From Nitrospirota bacterium (GTDB lineage: Bacteria; Nitrospirota; Nitrospiria; SBBL01; JAADHI01), in contig JAJDBV010000043.1 of assembly GCA_029261165.1 (NCBI GenBank), positions 1-33,006 on the forward strand: a stretch of 33,006 nucleotides of DNA, written 5' to 3'. The number at the start of each line of letters is the position of its first letter. Position 1 is the stretch's first letter. The notes under the pieces were generated by a model. The model was not told the DNA's origin. It did no database searches and worked only from the letters and a program-made list of their open reading frames with translations. A program made the position numbers and the translations under genes. Below are positions 8,337 to 16,978 of the stretch, piece by piece.

Positions 8337-8442
8337 CCAAGACAACCAAGGTCAAGCAAATATAAAGCATGAATTAAAAGATTGATATTACGCCATTATC
8401 CCAGTTCAAACGCGACGAATGAGGAATCCAACGGATGATTAG

Positions 8443-8476
8443 GACCGACATTTTTGTCTGGTCTTCCACATGGAAG
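8443..8476. promoter_or_regulatory. adjacent dyads, candidate enhancer region for the sigma-54 promoter
   Basis: A hairpin dyad GACCGACA-TTTT-TGTC(T)GGTC (8443-8463) abuts the inverted repeat CTTCCA-CA-TGGAAG (8463-8476). They lie about 130-165 bp upstream of the predicted sigma-54 start, a normal distance for an enhancer-binding protein. Neither matches the classical NtrC palindrome. They also lie downstream of the transglutaminase gene and could be part of its 3' end. The remainder of 8209-8535 has no gene. Confidence 0.3.
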
Positions 8477-8535
8477 TAGGATCGTGTATCAAATGTCTGA
8501 AGAGTCATCTAAGCACTCTCCCCGCACCAAAAAAC

Positions 8536-10512
8536 CTAAGACCGGATCAGATCAATCTGATGTACTTTCAACCAGGATTGAACGCGGCGTTTAAGATCTT
8601 TTTGTTCTTTTGGAGAGATTTTTTCAGGGTCAAATCGATAACGATAATGAAGGGTCAGAATCGATTTTAGAGATTGAATCGATGCCCCTGATAATTTTCC
8701 GCGACCGATTCTTTTTATCCAGAGGGAAAGCGGTTCCCCGGGATCACGACCGAGGCCCAAGGCGTGTAGTTTCCTTATAATTAAATAAAAATCGGAATCG
8801 ACGTTGGCAGAATATCGTTTTGCCCTTCGATCCTTCCCTTCAGTAATAAACCGAGTCACCCGCTTTCTAAGATAGAACTGCCAGAACAGGCTTGCGAAAA
8901 GGATGGCGAAGGGCCAACCAAAATATTCTATCAAAGAAAAATCCTTTTCACTCCCCCGCCACTTTGAAAAAAGGTAGACTCCTCTTGACCAAAAATCACG
9001 TAAGGGTTCCCACATCGAGCTGGAACTCGCTTCAATAGAAGCCCAAACGCTCGGCGTTGTATCCACATTACGCCATACCCCATCAACGTAGGCCAAGGCC
9101 CAGGCATGTGCGTGTCTTTCTCGTACCACAAACTTATTTTCATTCGGCTTGAACTCTTGGACAGAGAATCCCGTCGCATATCGTGCAGGAATACCTGCTT
9201 CCCGAAGAAGCAATACCGTTGCGGTTGCAAAGTACTCACAGTGTCCGGATCGGGACTGAAATAGAAATTCTTCAATACTGTTTCCTTCAAGACGAAGAGA
9301 GTAGAAAAACTTATCTTGAAAAAAGTGTTTTATTTTTTTCAGGACCTCGGATGGGGAGAGCGTATCAAGTTCCAATTCCGAAGCAATCTTTTTAACGGAA
9401 GCTGCTTCGACAGAAGGGATGAACAAGTCGAGTTTATTCGGAGGGCTGTCGAAAGATGCGTTTTGGTCATACCGTGCACGATAAGACACAAGTCCCGGAG
9501 CAAACTCGACCTTGATATCTCCCATTCCATTCCGTCTCATTCCCATGACAGGAAGGTCTTCGATTCTATAGGTACTGTTCGGTAAGGGTAAAATTCTTTG
9601 CCCGTTTCTGAGCACCGCCTCCACAATAAGTTCCTGGTTTGTAAAAGTATTTCTTCGAAGTGTCCAGGTCGTCCCGTTGCTCTCAGATTGTACGGGCCGG
9701 AAGCCTGCATTTGAAGCCAGCCATAATGGGGACTGATAGAGATTATAACTTGCCTCTCGAAGGAGAATCGGGGCTTCTTGATCCTGATTCCGATTCACCC
9801 TGAACAAAATACGGCCAGATTGCTTCAGGGTCTTGATATCTCCTATGGCGGTCGTACTCCGATAGGGGTCCGTCCCTTCCGAAGACATCCAGGATATGAT
9901 TATATTTTCGAGTGTTGTCTGCAGGTAATGCAGTTGAACCTGACCCCAAAATCCAATCGCGCCCGCTAGGAAGAAGGAAGTAATCCATAAGGGCAAAGAA
10001 TATCTTTCAGATTTTAACGGCCATAGGGCCCATGCGGAAATCAGGAACAAGAAAAGATAAAACCATGGAGATCCGTCATTCACACCTCCCGAGGCCAGAA
10101 TACAGATGAAGAAAAATGGGTAGGTCGGATTGATGGCGGAATATGCGTTCTTTTCGCCTTGGAACGGCCGCATCCTGAGGACAATATAAAAAGTATCGAT
10201 ACTGATTTTGTCACAGGGGCTATAAATTTGAGCGATAACGATCGGAGTAAAAAGAAATGGAAGCCATTGGATGAAGGTCAAAATGCTGCCCAATAACTGA
10301 TTTGCAGTAAAAACGTATCCAATCACCCCTAGAAAGAGGAGGGCACTAACATCCCAAATCCGTCTAAAATCAGAGGACGTGGGATGCCATCTCCAGGGGA
10401 GGTAGCGGGACCCTTCACAAGCAACAGCGATTACGGAAGCCAAGGGAAGGAGGTCGACTCGCCATCCCCAAAATAGAAGAGTACAACCCAAAAGGAAGGG
10501 AGGTGTTTTCAT
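8536..10512 (-). CDS. tgpA: TgpA-like membrane transglutaminase
   Basis: A 658-residue protein of the TgpA layout: several N-terminal membrane helices (about residues 1-200), an extracytoplasmic transglutaminase-like domain, one more helix near 530-550 and a cytoplasmic tail of about 100 residues. The catalytic triad is visible as C425 (SGHCEYFA), H469 (RHAHAW) and D484 (NVDTTP). The family acts in the cell envelope and is essential in Pseudomonas aeruginosa; its natural substrate is poorly defined. The ATG overlaps the stop of the DUF58 gene by four bases (ATGA), and this is the last gene of the MoxR-DUF58-TgpA operon. Nothing is missing from the active site. Confidence 0.9.
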   Translation of the reverse strand: MKTPPFLLGCTLLFWGWRVDLLPLASVIAVACEGSRYLPWRWHPTSSDFRRIWDVSALLFLGVIGYVFTANQLLGSILTFIQWLPFLFTPIVIAQIYSPCDKISIDTFYIVLRMRPFQGEKNAYSAINPTYPFFFICILASGGVNDGSPWFYLFLFLISAWALWPLKSERYSLPLWITSFFLAGAIGFWGQVQLHYLQTTLENIIISWMSSEGTDPYRSTTAIGDIKTLKQSGRILFRVNRNQDQEAPILLREASYNLYQSPLWLASNAGFRPVQSESNGTTWTLRRNTFTNQELIVEAVLRNGQRILPLPNSTYRIEDLPVMGMRRNGMGDIKVEFAPGLVSYRARYDQNASFDSPPNKLDLFIPSVEAASVKKIASELELDTLSPSEVLKKIKHFFQDKFFYSLRLEGNSIEEFLFQSRSGHCEYFATATVLLLREAGIPARYATGFSVQEFKPNENKFVVRERHAHAWALAYVDGVWRNVDTTPSVWASIEASSSSMWEPLRDFWSRGVYLFSKWRGSEKDFSLIEYFGWPFAILFASLFWQFYLRKRVTRFITEGKDRRAKRYSANVDSDFYLIIRKLHALGLGRDPGEPLSLWIKRIGRGKLSGASIQSLKSILTLHYRYRFDPEKISPKEQKDLKRRVQSWLKVHQIDLIRS

Positions 10513-11858
10513 ATCTTCGAGAGCCCTTCTTCTATTTTTCCCACCTCTAATCGATGTAAGGAGCGTGGGGTGTCCTTCATTGGACCCAAATCAAGCGGGT
10601 CAGACATCGTGGAATCTCCTATGACAAAAACCAGGACTGGAATACTGTGCCTCTTTAATTGATCAATAAAGTTTTTCCTCTCTTCATCCCATGAAAGAAG
10701 AATGCAGACACAACCACTGATAAGAGATATTCGGTTTATAACAGACCGTCTCAGCGTGTGAAACGGTTTGTCCCGGCACAAGCGGACGGAGGATAGGATC
10801 TCCAGTATCCTCTCCATACTAGAGAGCGCTCTTCCTGCGGTAAAACAATAAGATTCCTCACCAACAAACATGAGGTCCAAGAGTGCTTCCATGGTCTGCA
10901 TCGATGAAGCAAAAGAAGCTGCAACAGAAACGCCTTCTTCAAAAATATCACTGAAGGCTGAGTCAAGGAAGGTGTCTAAGATAAGGGCGTGCCGGACGAG
11001 ATATTCTTCCTGATACTCTTTAACAATGGGTTTCCCCATCTTTGCCCAGCTTTTCCAGTGAATTCTGCGCATGGGATCGCCTACGCGGTAGTCTCTCAAG
11101 GAAACAAAATCTTCCGATTCTCCGACAGAAGAAGTCATAGCAACTCCCCCCTGTTGATATTTCTTTATACCGGGAAGTTGAATCGCTGGGAGCGAATATC
11201 GTTTGGGGAGGACCTGAACCGTTTCATTTGCTCGAACAGTAAGGGATTTTTTAACAAGTCCAAAAGGATCTTTTCTTGTGATCGTCACTCCAGCCAGAAA
11301 AAGCCGGCCTCTATGAAACGGAAGGACCTCACTCTGGATCTCAACGGTTTTCCCGGATTTAATGAGGGGAAGCGGTCGTTCTCTAACCCTACCCTTCAAT
11401 TTCCGTAAAGTAATCCATTGCCACCGGAAATATCCAACATGCCGGTCAAACCAATTTCTTTTTTCTTCGTTGGGCTCACGCGCTTCTAAAAACTCTTTAT
11501 ACGTCGGAATAGTTTCACCAAGATCCTCAAGGAGAGAAAGGCCGGTTTGCGTCTTTGCACTCTCGTTATCTACCATAAATCGATATTTTAACGTCACGCC
11601 TACGGTCCCATATCGAGGAATAATTCTCCTGACAGAAAAACTTGCGCGAAAGAACAGGCTAGAAGTAAGGGAAATAATGATGAGTGCAAATAAAAAGGAA
11701 AAAGCCTGGTAGATCATCATACGTGAGGTATCGAGTCCGAACAGGGCCGTAACGGCAAGTCCACACAATACAAATGCGCCACCTACCGTAAATCGTTTTT
11801 TTATCCGCTTTTGATTTGCGCTGAAAATCCTGAAACTATGATAAAAAAACCGCTTCAC
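10509..11858 (-). CDS. DUF58-domain protein
   Basis: A 449-residue protein with two N-terminal membrane helices (about residues 24-70) and a C-terminal DUF58 region. The hallmark is about residues 255-285, where DYRVGDPMRRIHWKSWAK precedes LVKEYQEE-type sequence; a degenerate vWA-like fold follows. DUF58 proteins nearly always sit beside MoxR ATPases and are thought to act with them in cell-envelope assembly or metalloprotein maturation. The start is GTG at 11858, supported by a strong GGAGGGGG just upstream. It is 29 bp downstream of moxR and overlaps the transglutaminase gene by four bases. Confidence 0.9.
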   Translation of the reverse strand: MKRFFYHSFRIFSANQKRIKKRFTVGGAFVLCGLAVTALFGLDTSRMMIYQAFSFLFALIIISLTSSLFFRASFSVRRIIPRYGTVGVTLKYRFMVDNESAKTQTGLSLLEDLGETIPTYKEFLEAREPNEEKRNWFDRHVGYFRWQWITLRKLKGRVRERPLPLIKSGKTVEIQSEVLPFHRGRLFLAGVTITRKDPFGLVKKSLTVRANETVQVLPKRYSLPAIQLPGIKKYQQGGVAMTSSVGESEDFVSLRDYRVGDPMRRIHWKSWAKMGKPIVKEYQEEYLVRHALILDTFLDSAFSDIFEEGVSVAASFASSMQTMEALLDLMFVGEESYCFTAGRALSSMERILEILSSVRLCRDKPFHTLRRSVINRISLISGCVCILLSWDEERKNFIDQLKRHSIPVLVFVIGDSTMSDPLDLGPMKDTPRSLHRLEVGKIEEGLSKI

Positions 11859-11887
11859 ATGCCCCCTCCGTCAGGCTGCAATCTAAA

Positions 11888-12838
11888 TCAAATCGGAACC
11901 GCGACTTTTTTTAAGATCTCTTCAACGACACTCTTCGCTGTAATGCCTGAAAACCCGGCCTGTGGGTCCATGACCATACGATGCGCAATAACAGGGACAA
12001 CAACCTCCTGTATATGCTCTGGTGTAACAAATTCCCGGCCATCAAAAAGGGCAAGAGCCTGTGCCGTCTTCATCAGGGCCAAAGAAGCGCGAGGGCTGGC
12101 CCCCAACTCCACCCCCTCTGCAGACCGTGTCGCACTGACCAACTCAACAATATAGCGATTTAATTCTTTGGTAATACGGACTTGTCTCACGGTTTTCCTG
12201 AGAAGAAGAGCCTCTTCCATTGAAATGCATTGTGTGACCTCATTCACCGTATGCCCTCGCAACTCGGACGAAAGGATTTCCGTCTCTTCTTCGGGGGCGA
12301 TATAACCGAGACTAAACTGGAGTGCAAACCGATCCATCTGGGCCTCAGGAAGAGGGTAGGTCCCATGAAAGTCGACCGGATTTTGGGTGGCAATCACAAA
12401 GAAAAGATCATCAAGAGGATTAATGACGCCGTCAATACTCACTTGTGCCTCGGCCATTGCTTCCAGGAGCGATGATTGCGTGCGTGGCGATGCCCGATTG
12501 ATCTCATCCGCCAATAATATCTGTGTGAATATTGGTCCTCTATGGAAATGAAATTCCTGGTCTTTCTGATTGTATATCGAAACGCCCAAAATATCTGAAG
12601 GGAGAAGGTCTGGGGTAAATTGAATACGTTTAAAATTTGCGTCAATTGACCGGGCCAGTAATTTTGCTAGCGTTGTTTTACCCGTACCAGGATAGTCCTC
12701 CAGAAGAACATGTCCCCCACTTGCAAAAGCAACGAGAAGATACCTGACCGCACTGAGCTGACCCTTCATAACCTGTTCAATATTTTTTGCGATTTTCTGA
12801 AAGATTTCCATGGAAGTACTACTATGCACCTGATTCAT
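11888..12838 (-). CDS. moxR: MoxR-family AAA+ ATPase
   Basis: A 316-residue AAA+ ATPase. Walker A is YPGTGKTT at 49-56. Walker B is LLADEIN near 110, followed by the MoxR signature NRASPRTQSSLLEAMAE. A sensor-type ATQNP and the VDFHGTYPLPEAQMDRF segment follow. The length is typical. MoxR proteins act as chaperone-like ATPases for membrane or metal-containing protein complexes, usually with a DUF58 and a vWA partner. Here DUF58 and a transglutaminase follow directly. The start ATG has TTAGGA upstream. The 263 bp before it hold a TATACT box (12918-12913) without a convincing -35 and no gene. Confidence 0.95.
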   Translation of the reverse strand: MNQVHSSTSMEIFQKIAKNIEQVMKGQLSAVRYLLVAFASGGHVLLEDYPGTGKTTLAKLLARSIDANFKRIQFTPDLLPSDILGVSIYNQKDQEFHFHRGPIFTQILLADEINRASPRTQSSLLEAMAEAQVSIDGVINPLDDLFFVIATQNPVDFHGTYPLPEAQMDRFALQFSLGYIAPEEETEILSSELRGHTVNEVTQCISMEEALLLRKTVRQVRITKELNRYIVELVSATRSAEGVELGASPRASLALMKTAQALALFDGREFVTPEHIQEVVVPVIAHRMVMDPQAGFSGITAKSVVEEILKKVAVPI

Positions 12839-13101
12839 TTATAGATCCTAAGTGTTTGTTTTTAATTAAAAAATTTCGTCCCACTGCACAGCATCGATAA
12901 ACAGTCTTAAATAGTATACATCATGATCCGGGATTTATGGGAGGAAAACACCTCTTTTCCACAAGAAGAAACATGGAAAAAAGTAGATTGAACGCACAGA
13001 GAGAGCGTAAATCCAGCTCCAAAGGGGAGGGTTCTTCAATCTCTCGGAACCAGCATCGGAAAATGCCAGTGTCAGGTGAAATTTGAGGAAGGATCTAGAG
13101 T

Positions 13102-13611
13102 TTAATGCGAATGACCGTGACCGTGAGAACCCTTGTGATCATGTGAATGACCATGAATGGCAGGATTGTCGTGATCGGGATCTCCTGTTGTGGTATCTTT
13201 CCCTTTACCAACAGTCAACTCAATTTTCTTGACGGACTTCACGTTACAACAATCATTCTCACCTTCCGGAAAGACCAGACGGACAGGCCCTCCCTTTGAC
13301 TCAGGCAGCGGAGCACCCTCACGTTTATAAATGAGGATCCCGTTTTCCAGGGCTTCATCGAGGGGAATGCTCGCAGCATAAATCTCATCCTGCGAAGTAA
13401 AGGTGATGTAGTCTGAATCTGAAAGCGGCCTCGACGCCCTCACCAGTGCGCTCAGGCGGATACCGGATCCGATGACCCCGGAATTGTTCTGATTGATCTC
13501 TTCAACCTGATCTTCTTTTGGAAGGCTTGAAAGTGTTTCGTAATCCCATTTCCCTTCTTTTTCAACCAATCCCGCAACACTCAAAAAAAACCTTTCTTCC
13601 TGCCCCATCAT
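13102..13611 (-). CDS. sulfite-oxidase-fold protein lacking the Moco cysteine, with His-rich tail
   Basis: About 169 residues from the chosen start. The body resembles the molybdopterin-binding domain of sulfite oxidase/YedY: LSVAGLVEKEGKWDYETL, then SGIRLSALV, YITFTSQDEIYAASIPL and GAPLPESKGGPVRLVFP, ending in VKSVKKIELT. The segment where such enzymes carry the molybdenum-binding cysteine is replaced by QVEEINQNNSGV, so it probably does not hold Moco. The last 25 residues contain eight histidines in HGHSHDHK-type runs, likely a metal-binding tail. The start at 13611 (or ATG 13608) has GGGAGAGGA immediately upstream. An upstream TTG at 13701 would add 30 residues but has a weaker site. It follows the J/HTH gene in the same direction. 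No signal peptide is obvious. Confidence 0.75.
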   Translation of the reverse strand: MMGQEERFFLSVAGLVEKEGKWDYETLSSLPKEDQVEEINQNNSGVIGSGIRLSALVRASRPLSDSDYITFTSQDEIYAASIPLDEALENGILIYKREGAPLPESKGGPVRLVFPEGENDCCNVKSVKKIELTVGKGKDTTTGDPDHDNPAIHGHSHDHKGSHGHGHSH

Positions 13612-13620
13612 TCCTCTCCC
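13612..13620 (-). promoter_or_regulatory. ribosome binding site deciding the 13611 start
   Basis: The minus strand reads GGGAGAGGA directly before two consecutive ATG codons (13611 and 13608). This is the strongest Shine-Dalgarno in the 5' part of the reading frame and favours the shorter protein. Confidence 0.5.
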
Positions 13621-13715
13621 TTTCATAGAATCATTGAATAGATCACGGATTGTCTTCTCTCGGAAACATCCCCTGTGCCTCTCTGAAGCGAGATTTGCCA
13701 ATCAACGCCCTTGCT

Positions 13716-14306
13716 TTATCCTTCATCCAGCTCATTTTTCTCAACCCACTGTTGATAACTTTCCAGATAGCCATCGACCACAAGGGTGGAATCCAACTTT
13801 AATATTGCGGCATATTGCTGAAGATAACTCTGAAGATATACCCTTACCGGGAGATTCTTATAATGGTCCTGTTCGAGAAACTGCAGGTAGGCCAAGTTGA
13901 TCTTCGTTAAATCGGCAATCTCCTCGAGAGAAACGCCACGTTTTTCCCGAGCCTGCTTCAGTGCTTCTCCGGTGATTTGACCGGGTAGAAGAATAACATC
14001 ATCCGTTTCACCTGTCGTTGACTCATCTGTATCTTTAAACGTCCGATCATCCAATTCAGGTGACCCTTTAAGAATATCCTGGTTATAACGCTTCCTTTTT
14101 TTCCCGTCAATCAGTGTCTTGTAAGCTTCTTCAATACGATCCAGTATCATTTCCCGGTCATTGGCATCGAACAAGGAGTACGGAGCAATAGAATCCTGAC
14201 TGTATGTTCTTTTTGCCAGTTGGTACGCCTTCTTGATCTCTCCCCATGTCGCGTTGTAAGAAAGCTCAAGTAACTCATAATGATTCTGATCCGAAAACCT
14301 TTTCAT
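13716..14306 (-). CDS. J-like domain fused to RodZ-type helix-turn-helix
   Basis: A 196-residue protein. Residues 5-75 resemble a DnaJ J-domain (HYELLELSYNATWGEIKKAY through EEAYKTLIDGKKRKRYNQ). The HPD tripeptide that activates Hsp70 is missing; YSQDS stands at that place. Residues about 112-180 are a RodZ/XRE-like HTH (LKQAREKRGVSLEEIADLTKI, then FLEQDHYKNLPVRVYLQSYLQQYA). There is no membrane helix, unlike true RodZ. It lies 12 bp after the MinD-like gene and 104 bp before the next gene. The fold may serve protein-protein contacts or DNA binding; a polarity or localisation role with the ATPase is an inference. Confidence 0.82.
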   Translation of the reverse strand: MKRFSDQNHYELLELSYNATWGEIKKAYQLAKRTYSQDSIAPYSLFDANDREMILDRIEEAYKTLIDGKKRKRYNQDILKGSPELDDRTFKDTDESTTGETDDVILLPGQITGEALKQAREKRGVSLEEIADLTKINLAYLQFLEQDHYKNLPVRVYLQSYLQQYAAILKLDSTLVVDGYLESYQQWVEKNELDEG

Positions 14307-14318
14307 TATTAATGAATT

Positions 14319-15302
14319 TTATGCCCGCAATATTAAGTCAAACTTGAGTTCTTCCTCCGCAAGCATATTTTTAACAGCCCTTTCAATAGAGCGTGATGCA
14401 GCAGAGGACGGATATTCCAAGAGTAGAGGACGCTTCTTCTTTGTCGCACGCCAGACGTGGTCATCGTACTCGATACTGCCGACATAATCAACTTTGATGC
14501 CAAAATACTTCAAACAAGAGCTTCTCATAGAAAAACCCAAGGTAATATCGTCTTTCGAACGAACCTGGTTCACTATCAGCTTTGGGCTAAAGGCATAGAT
14601 TGTTTCTTTCAGCATCTGCCCTGCTTTCTCATCAATGGTATCGATGTAGTCGATTAAGTCATGAGGCGTCCGAATCCCCAGCCTATTCTTCTCGTCCATC
14701 GCCATGGTCACGACCTCCTTCACTTCTGGGTCGCGCGCAACTTTTTTGAAACGGCGGTAGAAAGTACTCTTGATAAAACGGTATGTATTTTCAATAGAAG
14801 TCGGTTCCGGGATTACATTTAAGATTCCCATATTAGCGGAGAGAAAAAAATCAAGGTTTGTAAAAGAGGTTCCCGCACCGAGATCAAGGATTATATACTC
14901 GAAGTTGAGATCATGGATTTTCCGAATGAATTTCATCTTCTGGGTATATTTTGGGTTAGAGATTTCAAGGTAATCATATGCCCCTGAGATGAGAGCCAGA
15001 TTTGGAATCTCCGTCTCGACCAGAACCTCCTCAATCTTATTGACTTTACCCTGGACAAAGTCGGAGAGGGTGACTTTAGGGTTCACACCTAAACAGGTGT
15101 GAAGATTTGCACAACCAAGGTCGGCATCAACCAGTAAGACTCTTTTTCCAGCTCTGGCTAAGGTGACGCCCAGGTTGGTCGAAAGAAATGTTTTTCCTGT
15201 CCCTCCCTTTCCCCCCCCAATCGCCCAAATCTCTTTTATTACATCAGACCCCGTTTCGATCCCCGGCAAGGGGAGCGTCTTAAAAAGCTCAAGATTATCC
15301 AT
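14319..15302 (-). CDS. MinD/ParA-family P-loop ATPase
   Basis: A 327-residue ATPase of the MinD/FlhG group. The deviant Walker A is GGKGGTGKT (about 30-38) with signature lysine K32, followed by LLVDADLGCANLHTCLGV and YIILDLGAGTSFTNLDFF. Residues 1-22 form a short leader. I see no clear amphipathic C-terminal membrane-targeting helix of classical MinD, and no minC, minE or flagellar gene is nearby. It therefore probably positions another complex, perhaps through the J/HTH protein encoded 12 bp downstream. Two possible promoters lie in the 244 bp upstream. The basic LRA end is close to the family's normal C-terminus. Confidence 0.9.
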   Translation of the reverse strand: MDNLELFKTLPLPGIETGSDVIKEIWAIGGGKGGTGKTFLSTNLGVTLARAGKRVLLVDADLGCANLHTCLGVNPKVTLSDFVQGKVNKIEEVLVETEIPNLALISGAYDYLEISNPKYTQKMKFIRKIHDLNFEYIILDLGAGTSFTNLDFFLSANMGILNVIPEPTSIENTYRFIKSTFYRRFKKVARDPEVKEVVTMAMDEKNRLGIRTPHDLIDYIDTIDEKAGQMLKETIYAFSPKLIVNQVRSKDDITLGFSMRSSCLKYFGIKVDYVGSIEYDDHVWRATKKKRPLLLEYPSSAASRSIERAVKNMLAEEELKFDLILRA

Positions 15303-15376
15303 GAATCGCCTTATTTCGCCTTGCTATTTTCTTACGATATTACAGATGGGCATCTGGCCACCATACCCCCGGCCCT

Positions 15377-15406
15377 TATATAAATATAAATGAGGCGTCT
15401 TTTCAA
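15377..15406 (-). promoter_or_regulatory. promoter candidate P1 for the MinD-like operon
   Basis: TTGAAA (15406-15401) is followed by an 18-bp spacer and TATATA (15382-15377). Initiation would be near 15370, about 68 nt upstream of the start at 15302. The AT-rich block is immediately followed on the minus strand by GGGCCGGGGG. Confidence 0.4.
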
Positions 15407-15447
15407 GTAAAATTTATGATATTACGATTCGAATAAAATTGCCACCA

Positions 15448-15476
15448 TTCATATATTCATAACGTGCACATGTCAA
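15448..15476 (-). promoter_or_regulatory. promoter candidate P2 for the MinD-like operon
   Basis: A perfect TTGACA (15476-15471) is separated by 17 bp from TATGAA (15453-15448). It lies about 70 bp upstream of candidate P1. Either or both could serve the operon. No terminator for the diguanylate cyclase gene upstream is obvious. Confidence 0.4.
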
Positions 15477-15546
15477 TTTGTGAGTGGATTGATGTAGAGG
15501 GGGGACACTTCGGCAGATAAAGATCCAAAAATGTTCAGGGATCAGG

Positions 15547-16971
15547 TTAAGGCTTCCTTCTTCTCCTTCGCTTCGGAACGGCAGGGAGAGGCTGTGCGTT
15601 CGACGCTTGAGTATCTCCTTCGATTCCAAAAATTTTTGTCCGGTTGCGGCCCTCGGCCTTGGCTTGATAAAGGGCTTTGTCGGCACGGTCGACAAAAGTC
15701 TCCATGCTTGGGAGCGGTCCCTTGTTCCACCACAGGGTGCTGACACCAAAGCTACAGGTCAAGGATATTTTTTCCGAAGATAGCTTTGCCGAAGCGACCA
15801 CTTCCCGCAGACGTTCCGCAAGAGCAAAGGTCTCCTGTTCATTTGATTCAGACGTCATGACCAGGAACTCTTCTCCACCGTAACGCGTGAAGATGTCATA
15901 TTCACGAATAACAGTTTCGAATAATCGGGCCAGACCCTGAAGCACCTGATCGCCTGTCACATGTCCAAAACGGTCGTTGATTCTCTTAAAATGGTCAATG
16001 TCAAGAAGGATGACCGACAATGGATGCTGCAATCGATAGGCACGTTTCATTTCAGTCGTCAGAACCTTGTTGAGGTAGCGGCGGTTGTAAAGTCCGGTAA
16101 GGGGGTCATGAATGGAGAGATTTTTTATCTGTTCGAATGCCTGCTGTTTCTGAATGGCAATCACTGCCTGGGTTGCTAAAGCGCGAAGGGGTTCCAACAT
16201 CGTCGGATCGAACACTCGAGGTTTAAAGTCGTTACAGTAGAGGATGCCAATCGGTCCCTCTTCAGCGATGAGAGGGACCGCGATAAGAGATCGTACGCCT
16301 TCCCTTAAAATGATCGGATTATTAAACGAAGGGTGATCGGAGATGTCTGGAATGAGGATCGGTTCATTGTGTGAAAGGATATATTCAGTCAACCCCCCTG
16401 GACGGACAGGATAGGAGGATTCTCTATAAAACTCGCAGGAAAAACCTTTTGCAGAAACCAGATAGAGCTCTTGCCTCTCCTTGTTGAGGACAGAAAGTGA
16501 ACCGGCCGGCATGCCGGTCATCTTGATGACCCCATTGACAATCGCTTCGAAAACCTGATCAGGGGTGTTGGAGCGGGAAAGCATCAGACCAATTTCTGAG
16601 AGGAGTTGTTGCTCTCCTAACTGGTGCTTGATTTGTCCTTCCTGTTTTTCAAGCTCTTGGATGACATTCCACAGAAGATGGGTCGCCTCCCCCATCGCCA
16701 GATCGAAAGCGCGGTTGGGGAAATTCATGAGTTCCTTCTCCATCCTCGGATCTCCAGTCAGATCGAAGACCAGGTCGACATCCATCAGTTTGAGCACCTG
16801 TGATGGCGTATCCGTGAAGACAGGCAAACCATTCTCCCGTGCCAGAAGGAGACCCGGAGCGTTTGGGTCGTAATCGACCACACCGACGATTTGTACCCAG
16901 TTGAATGTTAACAGGCGCTTTATGACAGTGGTTCCACCCTTGCCAGCGCCGATGACCAAGACCCTTCCCAT
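15547..16971 (-). CDS. Rossmann-GAF-GGDEF diguanylate cyclase
   Basis: A 474-residue enzyme expected to make cyclic di-GMP from two GTP. Residues 1-110 look like a Rossmann nucleotide-binding fold: RVLVIGAGKGGTTVIKRLL, then VVDYDPNAPGLLLARENGLP, and DVDLVFDLTGDP. A GAF domain spans about 125-285. The GGDEF domain runs from about 290 to 450, with an intact active-site GGEEF at 365-369. A complete inhibitory site RxxD (REYD, 356-359) sits exactly five residues before it, predicting product inhibition. The C-terminus is strongly basic (PKRRRRRKP). There is no membrane segment, so it senses a cytosolic ligand, plausibly NAD(H) or CoA. A possible promoter lies directly upstream. It is monocistronic by appearance. 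Confidence 0.93.
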   Translation of the reverse strand: MGRVLVIGAGKGGTTVIKRLLTFNWVQIVGVVDYDPNAPGLLLARENGLPVFTDTPSQVLKLMDVDLVFDLTGDPRMEKELMNFPNRAFDLAMGEATHLLWNVIQELEKQEGQIKHQLGEQQLLSEIGLMLSRSNTPDQVFEAIVNGVIKMTGMPAGSLSVLNKERQELYLVSAKGFSCEFYRESSYPVRPGGLTEYILSHNEPILIPDISDHPSFNNPIILREGVRSLIAVPLIAEEGPIGILYCNDFKPRVFDPTMLEPLRALATQAVIAIQKQQAFEQIKNLSIHDPLTGLYNRRYLNKVLTTEMKRAYRLQHPLSVILLDIDHFKRINDRFGHVTGDQVLQGLARLFETVIREYDIFTRYGGEEFLVMTSESNEQETFALAERLREVVASAKLSSEKISLTCSFGVSTLWWNKGPLPSMETFVDRADKALYQAKAEGRNRTKIFGIEGDTQASNAQPLPAVPKRRRRRKP

Positions 16972-16978
16972 GCATCCA

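Noticed and set aside
13050-13080. Possible terminator after the histidine-tail gene (GCAT/ATGC stem)
   Set aside because: Only four solid pairs and no T-tract.
15414-15749. 111-codon minus frame overlapping the 3' end of the diguanylate cyclase gene
   Set aside because: Half of it lies over the GGDEF coding sequence in another frame, and the rest covers likely promoters.
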